Source: Gigaspora rosea (lineage: Eukaryota > Glomeromycota > Glomeromycetes > Diversisporales > Gigasporaceae). From it: DNA of 64,000 nucleotides. A program made the position numbers and the translations under genes. Location of the stretch: assembly GCA_003550325.1 (NCBI GenBank), contig QKWP01000426.1, forward strand, positions 242,932 to 306,931, given 5' to 3'. The notes beneath the pieces were generated by a model. That model saw only the letters and a program-made list of their open reading frames with translations. It was not told the DNA's origin and did not search any database. Shown in pieces: positions 33,786-44,157 of this stretch (position 1 is the first letter of the stretch; the number at the start of each line of letters is the position of its first letter).

Positions 33786-34450
33786 ATATTATAGATCCAT
33801 AGAATAAGAAAAATTTTTTATCAAATTTGATTAGGTGGTTGTAGAGATATCCTTAATCAAAGTTTTGTTACAAATTTAACACATCTGTCATATAATACGC
33901 ATTTTGAAATTATCTAAAACTTAAATTAAAAATATCTCTGCAACTACTTGATCAAATTTGATAAAAATTTTTTATTTGAATTCTATGGATCCATAAAATT
34001 CAAATAAAAAATTTTTTATCAAAATTGATCAAGTGGTTGCTAAGATACCTTCGCTCAAAGTTTTAGAAAATTTTGGTGCAACTTGTTTTTGATAGAAGTT
34101 TTAATTTTTTCTAAAACTTAAACGAAGGTATCTTAGCAACTACCTGATCAAATTCAATAAAAATTTTTTTATTTGAATTCTATGGATCTATAGAATTCAA
34201 ATAAAAAAATTTTCATCGAATTTGATCAAGTGGTTGATAAGATACCTTCGCCCAAATTTTAGAAAATTTTGTATAGCTTGTATTTTAATAGATATTTTGA
34301 TTTTTTTCTAAAACTTTGAGCAAAGGTATCTTAGCAATCACCTGATCAAATTTGATGAAAATTTTTTATCTGAATTCTATGGATCCATAGAATTCAAATA
34401 AAAAAATTTTATCAAATTTAATTAGGTAGTTGCTAAGATATTTTCATTCA
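33786..34450. repeat. Palindromic repeat array, right part
   Basis: Continuation of the 25781-27047 array. Units with TTTGAATTCTATGGATCCAT and its complement alternate with GATCAAATTTGATGAAAA and TGCTAAGATACCTTCG variants. Confidence 0.7.
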
Positions 34451-35189
34451 ATACAAAAGGCAGTTTAATTTTGCAGACAAGATGTTTTTAAAAAACTATA
34501 GAATTTATTAATTAAAATACAAGAGAATGAGCTAGTAAGCAACCTAGCTAATAGTAATAATAAAGAAATATACAGTAGTAGTAATAATAGCTTAAAAGTT
34601 AAGATTTTCATTTTAAATTTTATATATTCAAAAGCGGATTTTATATTTTAAAAGTGGGTTTTATATATTTTATATATTAAAAAGGGGTTTTACAAATTCA
34701 AAAGCAAATTTACATATTTTATATATTCAAAAGTGGGTTTTAACAGCTATTACAGTTTTAAAAAATTTGCACCAATTTATTTATGCAATGCTAGATGTCA
34801 TAATTAAGTTTTTAGCAAATTACTTAAAACTTATATGTAACAATTCAACTTTTAGCAAATTTACTTGATTTTAGGAGTATAAAAGCATCTAAATTTATGC
34901 AGATTAGTTATGGCCTATATTGGAGATGTTCAGGGTCCTAGAATATCTGGTTCTCCAACTTTACAACAATACTTGTCATTTATAAAAACAAAATTTATAA
35001 TTCTTGAAATTTTATAGCAAATTCTTTTTCATAATGAAATATTGCAGATGCATAATGAGCATCTTAATGGTAAGCATATAGCTGACATGTTTTGATGATA
35101 AATTTTAAAGGTAGGCAACCAGTAAATTGTAAGCACTAAGTTATATTGGATTCTTAAACTAAAATTGTAATCTTAACTATTGTGCACTA
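34451..35189. other. AT-rich spacer with short tandem repeat
   Basis: 34610-34750 repeats a unit like TATATTCAAAAGTGGGTTTT four to five times. The rest shows nothing. Confidence 0.5.
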
Positions 35190-35500
35190 GGTATTGGTGT
35201 TCCAGTTGAACATTCTTTTCAATTTGATACAAAAGATTATTTACTTATTTTGTAGTTGCAAGATGTACAATTGGGTCATGTCTGCATTTATCCACTGCAG
35301 TAACAGCATTAGCTGCTTTTTCTTCAAGAACTGTGCAGCACTCCCTAGAAAACATTATATTTATCAGATCTCCTACTATTATGCTCATGCAAATTAATTG
35401 CTATTTTTGGATCTCCAAGATCTAAAGCAATTCTAACATGCTCATCAACCTTTGCTTGATCTGTAGCCTCAGCTGCAGAAACTTTACCAGTTAGCATTTT
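35190..35500 (-). pseudogene. Decayed coding fragment, unknown family
   Basis: The minus strand reads A-A-E-A-T-D-Q-A-K-V-D-E-H-V-R-I-A-L-D-L-G-D-P-K-I-A-I-N (about 35489-35400). It continues L-H-E-H-N-S...D-K-Y-N-V-F and, after a frameshift, C-C-T-V-L-E-E-K-A-A-N-A-V and C-R-H-D-P-I-V-H-L-A-T. The composition and long coherent text show it once encoded a soluble helical protein, now broken by two stops and at least one frameshift. The D-L-G-D-P and H-D-P-I-V-H-L-A-T motifs look conserved, as in proteins of high-copy repeats, but I cannot name a family. Confidence 0.55.
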
Positions 35501-35939
35501 ATAAATTATTTGAAGAAACGAAGTTTAGCATTCAAAAAAAGAATTCACAAATATGCAAAGAGTTTATTTGCATTGCTCAAGTGTGATAATGAAGTGCAAT
35601 TTACTTATAATTTTGTATTTTTTTGTAAAATTTTCTCTTCACTAGCTTCATCATCAATTTTCTATATTGAGATTGTATTGAAAACATTAATTCCTATACT
35701 GAATCGATACTCTCCAATTCTGAATAAAAATATATGAAACAATCATTGTATATAATGCATTCTTTGTCTGTAACAAAAAAAATAATTATTAGCTTTATAT
35801 ACTAAGATAATATAATTTTTATTGTAGTAATTTATATTGTTAACAATTCTAAACTAACTCAAAGAAGTAAGAAATAATAAAAAGTCTAAAAATTTTATAT
35901 TATAATAAATTCAAATTTTAATATTATATTCATTTGTTT
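35501..35939. other. AT-rich stretch, possible degraded coding
   Basis: The minus strand at about 35735-35640 gives short coherent text (L-M-F-S-I-Q-S-Q-Y-R-K-L-M) that may belong to the same decayed gene as the preceding feature. Otherwise nothing. Confidence 0.3.
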
Positions 35940-36870
35940 AATTTTTTTATACATACACAGGTTCTGTCAGAATAATTCTTCAAGATCAACTGGTTTCCAT
36001 AACAGCAAATTATTAAGTAGCTTTTCAAGTTGAGAATATTTGAATTCATTTATAGGTGTTATTCAGATATTTTATTTATTAATTTGTACTATTGTAACTT
36101 GATCAATAGTTCTTATAGAAGTTTCTAATAAATGATTAATAGCAGTAATTTTATATTAGCATTGCAAAAATCCCATATAATCTGAAATAGCTACAATAAA
36201 ACCATCTAGTGCATCATGGAGCCAATTGAAATTTTTTTTTTAGTATCCATGATGAAGTAGTATATGGGGCATGAGTATGATACTGTAAATTTAATTTGTT
36301 TGCATCAAACTGTTTTTATAAGTGTTTATGTAATTCTGGATTTGCTCAGCTGAAAAATTTGTGAAAAGTTCAGGTATGTGATAACTATGATCTTCAAATT
36401 TTTTGTGATCACATATATCAATATACCAAATTATTTTAGTCAAACAAGTAACAAATTGCTTTCCTTGCATATCAGCATATGCTATGCAGACCACTCTTCA
36501 CATTAACAATATCACTACACAAGTTTAGTTTGCGATTTGATTTTTTTTAATTGTGAAAAGGCTGAAAAATACAATTTGGCTCTGTGTGCATTCTGAATTA
36601 GAATTGTGAAGTAGTTTTGTTGTAGTTCCAAATTTGACTTTACTGCATCAATTTTGAGCTAATAATGCACATATATTCCTACATTTGTTGTTAATTCTAT
36701 AATATTATAATTAGAACTGATTTGGGTTGCAGTTGCATTCTGTGTCTTGCTTATTTCAATACATTCTATTGTTTTAGGATCTATAATGTCAATATTATAC
36801 TCAGGAGATAATTCTTTGTTTGTAAGTTTTATAAAAAATCTTTTATTGTTATTTCATTAGAAATTAAATA
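35940..36870 (-). pseudogene. Decayed minus-strand gene, unknown family
   Basis: Reading from 36860 down: N-K-E-L-S-P-E-Y-N-I-D-I-I-D-P-K-T-I-E-C-I-E, then N-L-E-L-Q-Q-N-Y-F-T-I-L-I-Q-N-A-H-R-A-K-L. After a frameshift there is a 67-residue open piece (36494-36291) with D-H-K-K-F-E-D-H-S-Y-H-I-P-E-L-F, then N-W-L-H-D-A-L-D-G-F-I-V-A-I-S-D-Y and L-L-E-T-S-I-R-T-I-D-Q-V-T near 36230-36080. The text stays coherent for about 900 bp with roughly six stops or shifts. This was a single long coding exon of a globular protein. I recognise no domain. Confidence 0.6.
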
Positions 36871-37469
36871 ATTATACTATCTATGGATATCTTTAGACCC
36901 TTTAGAGATATGAATACTTGCAATTAGCATGTTTAAAAAGATTATTATTTTTAAGAGGTTTGTTATAATGCAGATAAGTAAATTTATGTATTTAATCTAT
37001 TTATGAAAATTGGTTTGATTTTTAGTTATTATTTATTTGTAGAACTGAAATTCTGAGAAGCTTTATTAAAGGTCTAGTGGTAGAGTTTAAATACACTTCA
37101 ATTGTTTTACAAATAAGCCCAAATAATTTTCTTTTTCATCTCATATAAAGCAAGAAGATAGTGTAACAAAAAGATTATTTGAATGAATTTCTTTTTTGAA
37201 CTTTAGAAAAATATTATCCTACAACTACAAAAGTACAGATCTACTAATTTACTGAAAAAAATTCTATTTTTTAACAATTGATGACTAGTAAATAGGATGA
37301 ATTTCCTTTATCGTCTGTAAAAACCTTCAACAATAAGATGAATAACAAAAAATTATTTGAATAAATTCCCTTTCTTGTAGTCTTGGAGAAACCTTATCCT
37401 TTGATTACAAAAACACAAAAAGAATTTTTAGTATTAATATCAAGTTTCTCAATATTATATTATTATTTT
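36871..37469. other. AT-rich, degraded repeat units
   Basis: Two related blocks (37170-37240 and 37352-37420) share ATTTGAATGAATTTC and CTTATCCT(T/A)C-type text, suggesting tandem duplication of a coding-like unit on the minus strand. There is no open frame. Confidence 0.35.
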
Positions 37470-37978
37470 AAGTGATGTTTTCTCAATATCTGTAGTGTCA
37501 GTAGCTAAATATTCCTTTTCAATATCAGTAGGATTATCACAAATAGAAGCTAAACAACTTCTTTAACATTAGTAGGATTATTATAAATAGTAGCTAGATA
37601 TTCTTTTTCAATATCGATATAAATATAAGTTAAATGTTCAATATAGGTGGCAATTAATTAATTGACAATCACTTCACTGACATAACATTTCACCAACAAT
37701 TATTCACTAACAAGTTTATTTTACTGACAGTTTATTTTACTGAAGCTCATTTCACTGTAGCAACAAAGTAATTCTGGTCATTTTCATTAGGGTTAGGGTA
37801 GAATTAGGTAGAATTAGGGCTAAAGTTAAAGTGCTTTATGAAACAAAACTTGTCGGTGAAATGAACTTCAGTGAAACAAACTGGCAGTAAAATGAACTTG
37901 TCAGTAAATATATATATATATTTTTTTTTAATGGCCGTCTACTTTGGCCGACGGTTTTATTGAATATTTGTAATATTT

Positions 37979-38425
37979 GTTATATGAATGAGTGTACAAC
38001 TAGCCACACGTGCACTTTTGGTGCCTAATTTAAGTAGTCCGCCTGAATGTTCTACACTAGCTGTCATACCTGCAGACCAACTATGGGACCTGCCTATTTA
38101 AACTCTCTGACCCATGCTTCTCCTATTACTATCTTATCTATAAGCCAGTACAGTCGTCTCTCTCTAATCTGAACCTCTCTAAACCGAACACTATTAAACT
38201 CTCTCTAAACTGAACAAAATCTCCTAGAACATTTGTAAATTTTATTATAAAATTCGGATAAGCCATATATAACTTTTTGAAAACTGAACTTTTTCAAATT
38301 TTTATATAGTAAAAAAAAGCAGTCCCGGCAGTTCGGATTAGAGAGAGTTGACTTTATATATTATGGCTTTTCTAGGGTTATTCACAATAACTACCGACCT
38401 TAGGGCTACTTTACCCTCGTATTGT
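37979..38425 (-). mobile_element. Retroposon fragment, copy 4, split by MITE
   Basis: Bases 37985-38148 match the 3' region of the tRNA-headed retroposon in minus orientation (GTACAACTAGCCACACGTG, AATTTAAGTAGTCCGCC). The match resumes at 38362-38420. The gap is the MITE 38151-38354. It is diverged and 5'-truncated. Confidence 0.7.
38149..38356. mobile_element. mariner-like MITE, copy 2
   Basis: The element 38151-38354 has ends CAGTCGTCTCTCTCTAATC and GATTAGAGAGAGTTGACT, with TA on both sides. Full-length reverse-complement match to 20563-20766. It is inserted into the retroposon fragment. Confidence 0.8.
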
Positions 38426-38799
38426 CAGTAAATATTTGTTGGTAAAATGTTTATTGGTGAAGTGATTGTTGGCGAAATAATATGAACCTGTTCAACACTC
38501 ATAGGATTATTGTAAATAGTAGCTGAACATTCAATATCTATAGAATCATCATAAATAGCAGCTAAATAATCTTAATAGCATTTATATAGTTTTCTTCAAT
38601 TATCATAAAGTTGTCTAAAATGGTATTTGAGTAATTTTTTCAGCAATTATAAGGTTGTTATAGTTGTTATGAATGATATTCATGCTTATTAGGTTATCCT
38701 GATCACAAATTTGATAGTTGTTTGCAATGCTCACATCTGTTCAAAGGTTTTCATAACTAAGGTAAACATCAGTATTATAGTGCAGTTAAGTATTTGAGC

Positions 38800-39054
38800 T
38801 AATAATACTTGATATATCGATCAGAATCAAAAGATTTTGGTACCATTTGATTCGTCTCATCAAGGCGAATTGAATGGTACCAAAATCGTTTAATTCTAAT
38901 CACTAGATCATAAGATATCGCTAATTACAATATACAAATTAAAAAGATAAATTATAACACATATACCAATTATAGTGCACATCAGAATTGAATGATTTTG
39001 TTACCATTTGATTCATCTTATTGAGACGAATTAAATGGTATCAAAATCATGTAA
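38800..39054. repeat. Pair of small hairpins with GGTACCATTTGATTCGTCT
   Basis: Hairpins at about 38837-38888 and 38993-39045, and a third at 39640-39710, share TTACCATTTGATTC(G/A)TCT and its complement, each followed by a CTAGATCATAAGATAT-like tail. The first two lie left and the third right of the foldback 39055-39512, consistent with that foldback being inserted among tandem units. Confidence 0.65.
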
Positions 39055-39512
39055 TTTTGACTAATACTTCTAGATATATCATAATTTAACCAAAATAAGC
39101 TGCGCAAGACAAATTTTAAAATTAACATGAAATCATAAATAACTTTTGATAGACCAGTCCGCTTTTTATAATTTTACTACCAAATTGACCATCTTGAAGA
39201 GGCAATTCCAACAAGCCAGAATTGCTAAAATCCAATTATGGGATCACAGATTACTAATTGTTTTTGATGAAAATTAAATTATTAAAACTAATTTATTTTT
39301 ATCAAAACTTTAATGATCCCATGATCCAGTGATCAGATTTTAGCAATTTTGGGCTTGTTAAAATCACCCTTCAAGGTGGTCATTTTGGTAGTAAATTTAT
39401 AAAAATCAGACTGGTCTATTAGAAGTTATTCATAATTTCATGTTAATTTTAAAATTTGTCTTGCACAGCTTATTTTGGTTAAATTATGATATATTGAAAA
39501 ATATTGGTCAGA
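39055..39512. repeat. Foldback of the ACTACCAAA family
   Basis: Ends TATATCATAATTTAACCAAA and TTTGGTTAAATTATGATATA. The inner arms carry AACTTTTGATAGACCAGTCC and TTTTAGCAATTTTGGGCTTG, shared with 19535-20280 and 24453-24879. The arms are more diverged than in those two, so this copy is older. The 67-codon frame at 39440 is inside it and meaningless. Confidence 0.75.
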
Positions 39513-39639
39513 ATCACATACTTCTGATTGATGGTTCACAAAATTTTGCTGTACACTGCAATATTTCTATTGCTATAATACCTATAATAATTTTAAATAT
39601 TACTTTAATTGTAATATCTTGTGATACACTGATCAGAAT

Positions 39640-39735
39640 TTGACAAATTTAGTACCAATCGATTCGTCTCACTGAGACAAATCAATTGGTACTAAAATTA
39701 TATGATTCTGATTAGTAGATCATAAGATATTGGTA
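39640..39735. repeat. Third small hairpin
   Basis: TTAGTACCAATCGATTCGTC and its complement, then a TAGTAGATCATAAGATATT tail as in 38800-39054. Confidence 0.6.
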
Positions 39736-40208
39736 GTGCACCAATAATTGATAGTGTGCTATAATACCCATATCTACCTTATAATTTTGTTGGTTGTTTG
39801 TAAAGTTTATATTTGCCAAGATAATAGCTAAGTTATTTCTATTACTATATTACTACAAAAGGAATATTTGAAACCCTTCTAAAAAGATAACTGGTTGGTC
39901 TTCTTGCAAATTTAGTTGCATTTTTTAGTCTTCTTGAATATAATATGTTAACAAAAATTTTAATACATAAATGATATTAAATATGCAAACTAACCTTCTA
40001 TTACTTCAAGTTATAAAAAGGATTGTATTATGTCATACTTAATTTTTTTCTTTTGTTGTGCAGGTGAACTTAGGTAATTTTAAGTGATCATGTGCTAACT
40101 TTTAATTTGAGCAAAAAGAAAAAGAAAGTATATCATTTTAATTATATTTTCTTACTTTTTATGTAAACAATTAAATTTATACTCTGCATATAAACAATAA
40201 ATGATCGA
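39736..40208. other. AT-rich spacer
   Basis: No gene or repeat recognised. Confidence 0.4.
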
Positions 40209-40728
40209 TTAAGGGTAGGGTGTATGTAAATCATTATCATATGATTTTTGTGGTATCGATTTTTCTTTTTAAAGTTTAGTAAAAATTTTTTAAGCAAATT
40301 ATTTAAACTATTAAATAAAATTATAGAGCAGGTTTTTGTGATTCTAAAAATAGTAAAATTATTAAAATTGGTTGAATATTCACCAAGTTATAAAAATTTA
40401 AACTTTAGTATTGAAAGTTGTTTACAAAATCATATGATGATCATATGATATCGACCAATCAAAATTAATAATTTTGTGTAACTCAGGGAAATTTGAGCCA
40501 ACTGGGGGAAACTTTATGATATATCGAAGTATAATTTTTTTAAATATATACTATATTAAAATTTTACTATTATAAAACGTGCGTTTTGTTCTATATATTA
40601 TAAAATTTAAATCAAATTTGGTTGCAACTATAAAAAGTTTTATTAGTAGCACATTTTCAATTTCTATATAAATCTTATTGTACCACGAAAATCATATGAT
40701 AAATGATCTATATACCCCCTACCCTTAA
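40209..40728. mobile_element. Non-autonomous element with TTAA at both ends
   Basis: The element 40213-40724 begins GGGTAGGGTGTATGTAAATC and ends with the near-complement ATCTATATACCCCCTACCC. TTAA is at 40209-40212 and 40725-40728. The inverted ends pair for about 45 bp (through ATCATATGATTTTTGTGGTA). A TTAA duplication is typical of piggyBac-like transposons (family knowledge). The interior is AT-rich and non-coding. Confidence 0.7.
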
Positions 40729-41333
40729 ATGCATTATAATATTTAATAGCAGTAATGAGCACCACTGGGTTTAAATGCAGCATAATATTTTAGTAGTGAT
40801 GATCACTGCTGGTTCTATTTAGTTTAACTCTTTTAATAATATTTAAAAATAAAAATTAGGCTATACAAATTTGATTAATTGGTTTTTTTAACATAAAACT
40901 TTTAAATAGACTCTGTTAGATAGCTTTTTTTTTTAAATTTTATATATAATATTTTATAAAATTATAAAAATTTTTTTTTTGAATTACTCAATTATTAAAA
41001 CTTATAAAATTCTTTTAGAAACTTCCAATTTTGATCTAGCCAAATTATAAAAACCAGTTAATTAATTTTACATAGTTTTATATTATAGTAGTATTTAATT
41101 TTAAAAAAAATATACTTATCACTGGTAGTGATAATGTATGATCAAAACAAACATAAACATGTGTAAATTTATTATTGTTAGGGTTAGGGTATAGTTAGAG
41201 AAAGAGTTAGCACTAGAGGTAACTATATAGTAAAATTTCATGAGAAATGTTTTTTGCTAGAAAAAAGAGTGGATTTATAGTCAAAATTTCATTTATCGCA
41301 TATTTTTGAAAATGGCATTTTTTGCCTCATTTT
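40729..41333. other. AT-rich spacer with TTAGGG-like patch
   Basis: GTTAGGGTTAGGGTATAG occurs at about 41178-41196, two telomere-type units. No gene is seen. Confidence 0.4.
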
Positions 41334-41624
41334 CATGTTATTAGTGATTTAAGCTATATGGTTTTAGTCAGCTGGATTAGCCAGCTACTAAATCTTCGGA
41401 TAAGCAGATGGCTAACAGCTAACTATTGGTCTGCATTCAGAATATTTCAGAATATTTGGCCTGTACTTTATGTCCATTTATTTTTCTTTTCAAAATTTAT
41501 CAGATTCTTATAATAGTTAGCTTTTAGTCGCATTAGCCAGCCGATCACATTATATCGGCTGGCTTAGCCAGCTAAGCCAGCTTAGCTGTAGCTGCATTAG
41601 CTAGCTTAAATCACTATATGTTAT
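41334..41624. mobile_element. hAT-like MITE with AGCTGGCT repeats
   Basis: The element 41342-41616 (275 bp) has ends TAGTGATTTAAGCTA and TAGCTTAAATCACTA. CATGTTAT (41334-41341) and TATGTTAT (41617-41624) form an 8-bp duplication with one mismatch. GCCAGCT and AGCTGGCT motifs recur near both ends. Confidence 0.8.
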
Positions 41625-41732
41625 ATAATCAGGTGTAATGTTACACCTGATCTTGATTCTTATTGGCACGGGACTGTCACCACTAATGACAAATAAATTT
41701 ACTCTTAATTATATATAATAAAAAAAGGCTTA

Positions 41733-42395
41733 AATTGTTTATCCCTTAAACTGAATGTGGGCAAATTTGCCTGCTTAAATTTATTTTGACTTATTATTGT
41801 AAAATTTCGCAAAATTTTATTAAGCAATACCCCCATATTCTCTAAGCTAGAATAAAAGCACACTATGTGCTAGTTGTCATATAGCTATTATTTTGCGAAA
41901 TTTCCTCAATGGCATTCAAAAAGTCACCCAAGTAGGGTTGATTTTAATATGATCTTGACGGTCAAAATTTAATACTAAAAATGGATACTTGCACATGACA
42001 ATTATGAAGGATCTTCATGATCGTCATGTGGAAGTCCTTTTTATAATATAATATTAAAGTTGGCCAAAGATTTGACACGGCCAACTTCACAGAGTTGATT
42101 TTTGGGATAATGCTGGGAAGATAAGGCGACTTAAAAATCAAGTAAAATGGCATATTTTGCACACATTGTGTGAACTTATGTCATTTATTTGGATCACTTC
42201 AAATATGCCATACTGCGGCTGTCGAATGTGATGTGTTGATTTGAGATTTTAGAAGTCACCTAACCGATTAGGATCAAAGTTTATATAAAAAAATTTTTTT
42301 GTATGTCCTATTCTTGTCCAAATATTTTAGCGGGCAAATTTGCCCGCTAAAAGTTATGGTTTAAGGGATAAGCTAAAAATAGACAAATTTAGAAA
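41733..42395. repeat. Foldback with TTATCCCTTAAAC and GGGCAAATTTGCC
   Basis: The left arm has TTTATCCCTTAAACTGAATG then GGGCAAATTTGCCTGC. The right arm has GCGGGCAAATTTGCCCGC then GTTTAAGGGATAAGC. A relative is at 56605-57262. The 66-codon minus frame 41962-42162 lies inside and is not supported. Confidence 0.7.
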
Positions 42396-43162
42396 AATTT
42401 TTGGCAAAAAAATTATTTACTAATTCTTGACAACTTTATAAATAGTAATTTTAGATTTATAGTTATTAATACAATATTATAGCTTATATAAAGAATAATA
42501 GCTTTATTATTATATTTTTAGTGATTAAATTTTTATCAGATTTGACAGGTTACCAGTTTTGACAGGATCGGTTTGGAAGGTTCAACTGTGTATGATTAAT
42601 GCTTTTCGCCTGTCTAGAGTGATCTCAAGCTTCGGATTTAAATTCATGTTAAATCGATATCCGATTTTATTCTGCATTTATCATTTAATTGGCTAAATAA
42701 AAAACTGGCGTCATATTTAAATAAATAGTATTAATGATGCAGGTGAGTAAGTACCTATTCGATTGGTTACACACTCTGTGAAAAAATTTCGACTACCTAA
42801 AGGCAATGGATTTTATCATATGCACTATTTATAATTACGGTGATTTTATAGGTGGTCGAGTGCTTTTGTCTTCTATATGTTTCAGACCATTGTTACTTTA
42901 CAGATTCAGTACATTCGATTTTATATTCGGATTAAATCAGATTTAAATCTGAAGACCGTATCTAGTTCCAAACTCAGCCTTTTATGGTTATGTGCATAAT
43001 GAATGCAGGTATTGTGACGATTGCATGTGATTGTCTTAATTGTCCTTTTTAAGAATGTCAATAAACTGGTAGTGAGCTAGATGTAATCAGGAAAATGAAT
43101 GGAAGGGGTAGAAGTAGAAGTACTTAGTTGTTTAAGGATTATTTAAGAATTGTAATTTAGAT
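42396..43162. other. Intergenic, fragment of a mariner-like element
   Basis: 42535-42590 (GACAGGTTACCAGTTTTGAC, GGATCGGTTTGGAAGG) matches the right end of the element 61101-61566. The rest is less repetitive than most of the window. No gene is visible. Confidence 0.45.
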
Positions 43163-43325
43163 TAGAGTACTCAGGTACTGCGATGCATAATTCTGCTCCT
43201 CTAAAAATAGTTTTTTTATTGTTTTATAAGAGATATGTGAGTGAAATCATTTTAAAAAAATTACAATGTAAAAAAAATATTTTAACGTGAGCAAAATTAT
43301 GCACCGCAGTACCCTGGACACTCTA
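43163..43325. mobile_element. MITE GCATAATTCTGCTC family, copy 1
   Basis: The element 43165-43323 with TA on both sides. Ends GAGTACTCAGGTACTGCGAT and CGCAGTACCCTGGACACTC, then GCATAATTCTGCTC against GAGCAAAATTATGC. A second copy is at 59053-59218. Confidence 0.75.
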
Positions 43326-43776
43326 CTTCAAGTGGCCTAAGGGCACTGTTATTTGATTAATTGGTTTCGAGGCTGCAATAGCAATAGCAATACAAGGACA
43401 TGATAAAAAAAAACAAGGTGTATCCTAATAAATATTATGAATCCAATTCTCTACAACCATTGCAAACTGTGAAGTTCCTTTCTGCAAAAGTTACAAAACA
43501 GAATATGATTAATTATGTAAGGTGAAAGAAGTGTTGAAATAGTTGAGATACAGCGTTCTGTTTTATCATTTGTACTAGAGTTCGAAGATTAAAAGTTTGT
43601 TGCATTGCGTTTGATAATATCTTGGCACAAACTTTATGATACAGACCTATTTCTCATAGATATTTATAGTAATAAAGTCTCTAATTGAGCAATAATAATA
43701 ACGAACTTGCCAGGGCACAAAATTATATGAAATTTTCTTTGATTAAAACAAGATTCTAGGATAATGTTAAGTACTG
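43326..43776. other. Upstream intergenic region
   Basis: No gene or repeat recognised. It is of more mixed composition than most intergenic DNA here and could hold distal control sequences of the GTPase gene. Confidence 0.4.
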
Positions 43777-43995
43777 TAGGCGCTTTCAAGCAAAAAATTC
43801 GGTCCTCCCCTTGAGTAGATAACCATTTTCAACCATTTTTGGTAATGCGTCTCATGGATTGCTCATAAGTGGTTCATGTTTTGTCTCATGGACCAAAGAA
43901 CAATTAAAACATGCAGGGAAATAATTGAATGCATAAATATGTACAATAAAATATCTGCTAAGGGAAGAATCGAATTTTTTTGCTTGAAAACGCTA
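43777..43995. mobile_element. MITE immediately upstream of the GTPase gene
   Basis: The element 43779-43993 (215 bp) has inverted ends GGCGCTTTCAAGCAAAAAAT and TTTTTTTGCTTGAAAACGC. Pairing extends about 44 bp (GGTCCTCCCCTTGAGTAGAT against ATCTGCTAAGGGAAGAATC). TA flanks both ends. It ends only about 165 bp before the start codon at 44158, inside the likely promoter. Confidence 0.75.
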
Positions 43996-44157
43996 TAATT
44001 TCTTTTAAATTTACAAAAGTAGGGGGTTATGTTAATCAAATAATTAGCTTGGTTTGGCCCAAGATAATTACTTTCAAGTATTTAAATGTTTGCAACTTTA
44101 GACAACAGTCAATTGATATCAATATAACCGAATCTGAATCTTTCGACATTTAAAAAC

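Larger units (their letters stand above)
37645..38490. mobile_element. Foldback with TTCACCAACA motifs hosting other elements
   Basis: The left edge carries ACAATCACTTCACTGACAT and TTTCACCAACA. The right edge carries the complements (TTGGTGAAGTGATTGTTGG). TTCACTGA and TCAGTGAA units repeat inside. 37785-37822 contains TTAGGGTTAGGG-like bases and GAATTAGG repeats. A retroposon fragment and a mariner-like MITE are nested within. Confidence 0.6.
37470..38640 (-). pseudogene. Decayed repeat-protein fragment split by insertions
   Basis: The minus strand at 38640-38490 reads L-A-A-I-Y-D-D-S-I-D-I-E-C-S-A-T-I-Y-N-N-P. At 37640-37480 the similar I-D-I-E-K-E-Y-L-A-T-I-Y-N-N-P-T-N-V-K-E-V appears. The repeated unit L-A-T-I-Y-N-N-P with I-D-I-E suggests a tandem repeat of about 20-25 residues. 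An insertion at about 37645-38490 separates the halves. It is likely the upstream part of the decayed minus-strand gene at 35940-36870. Function unknown. Confidence 0.45.
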
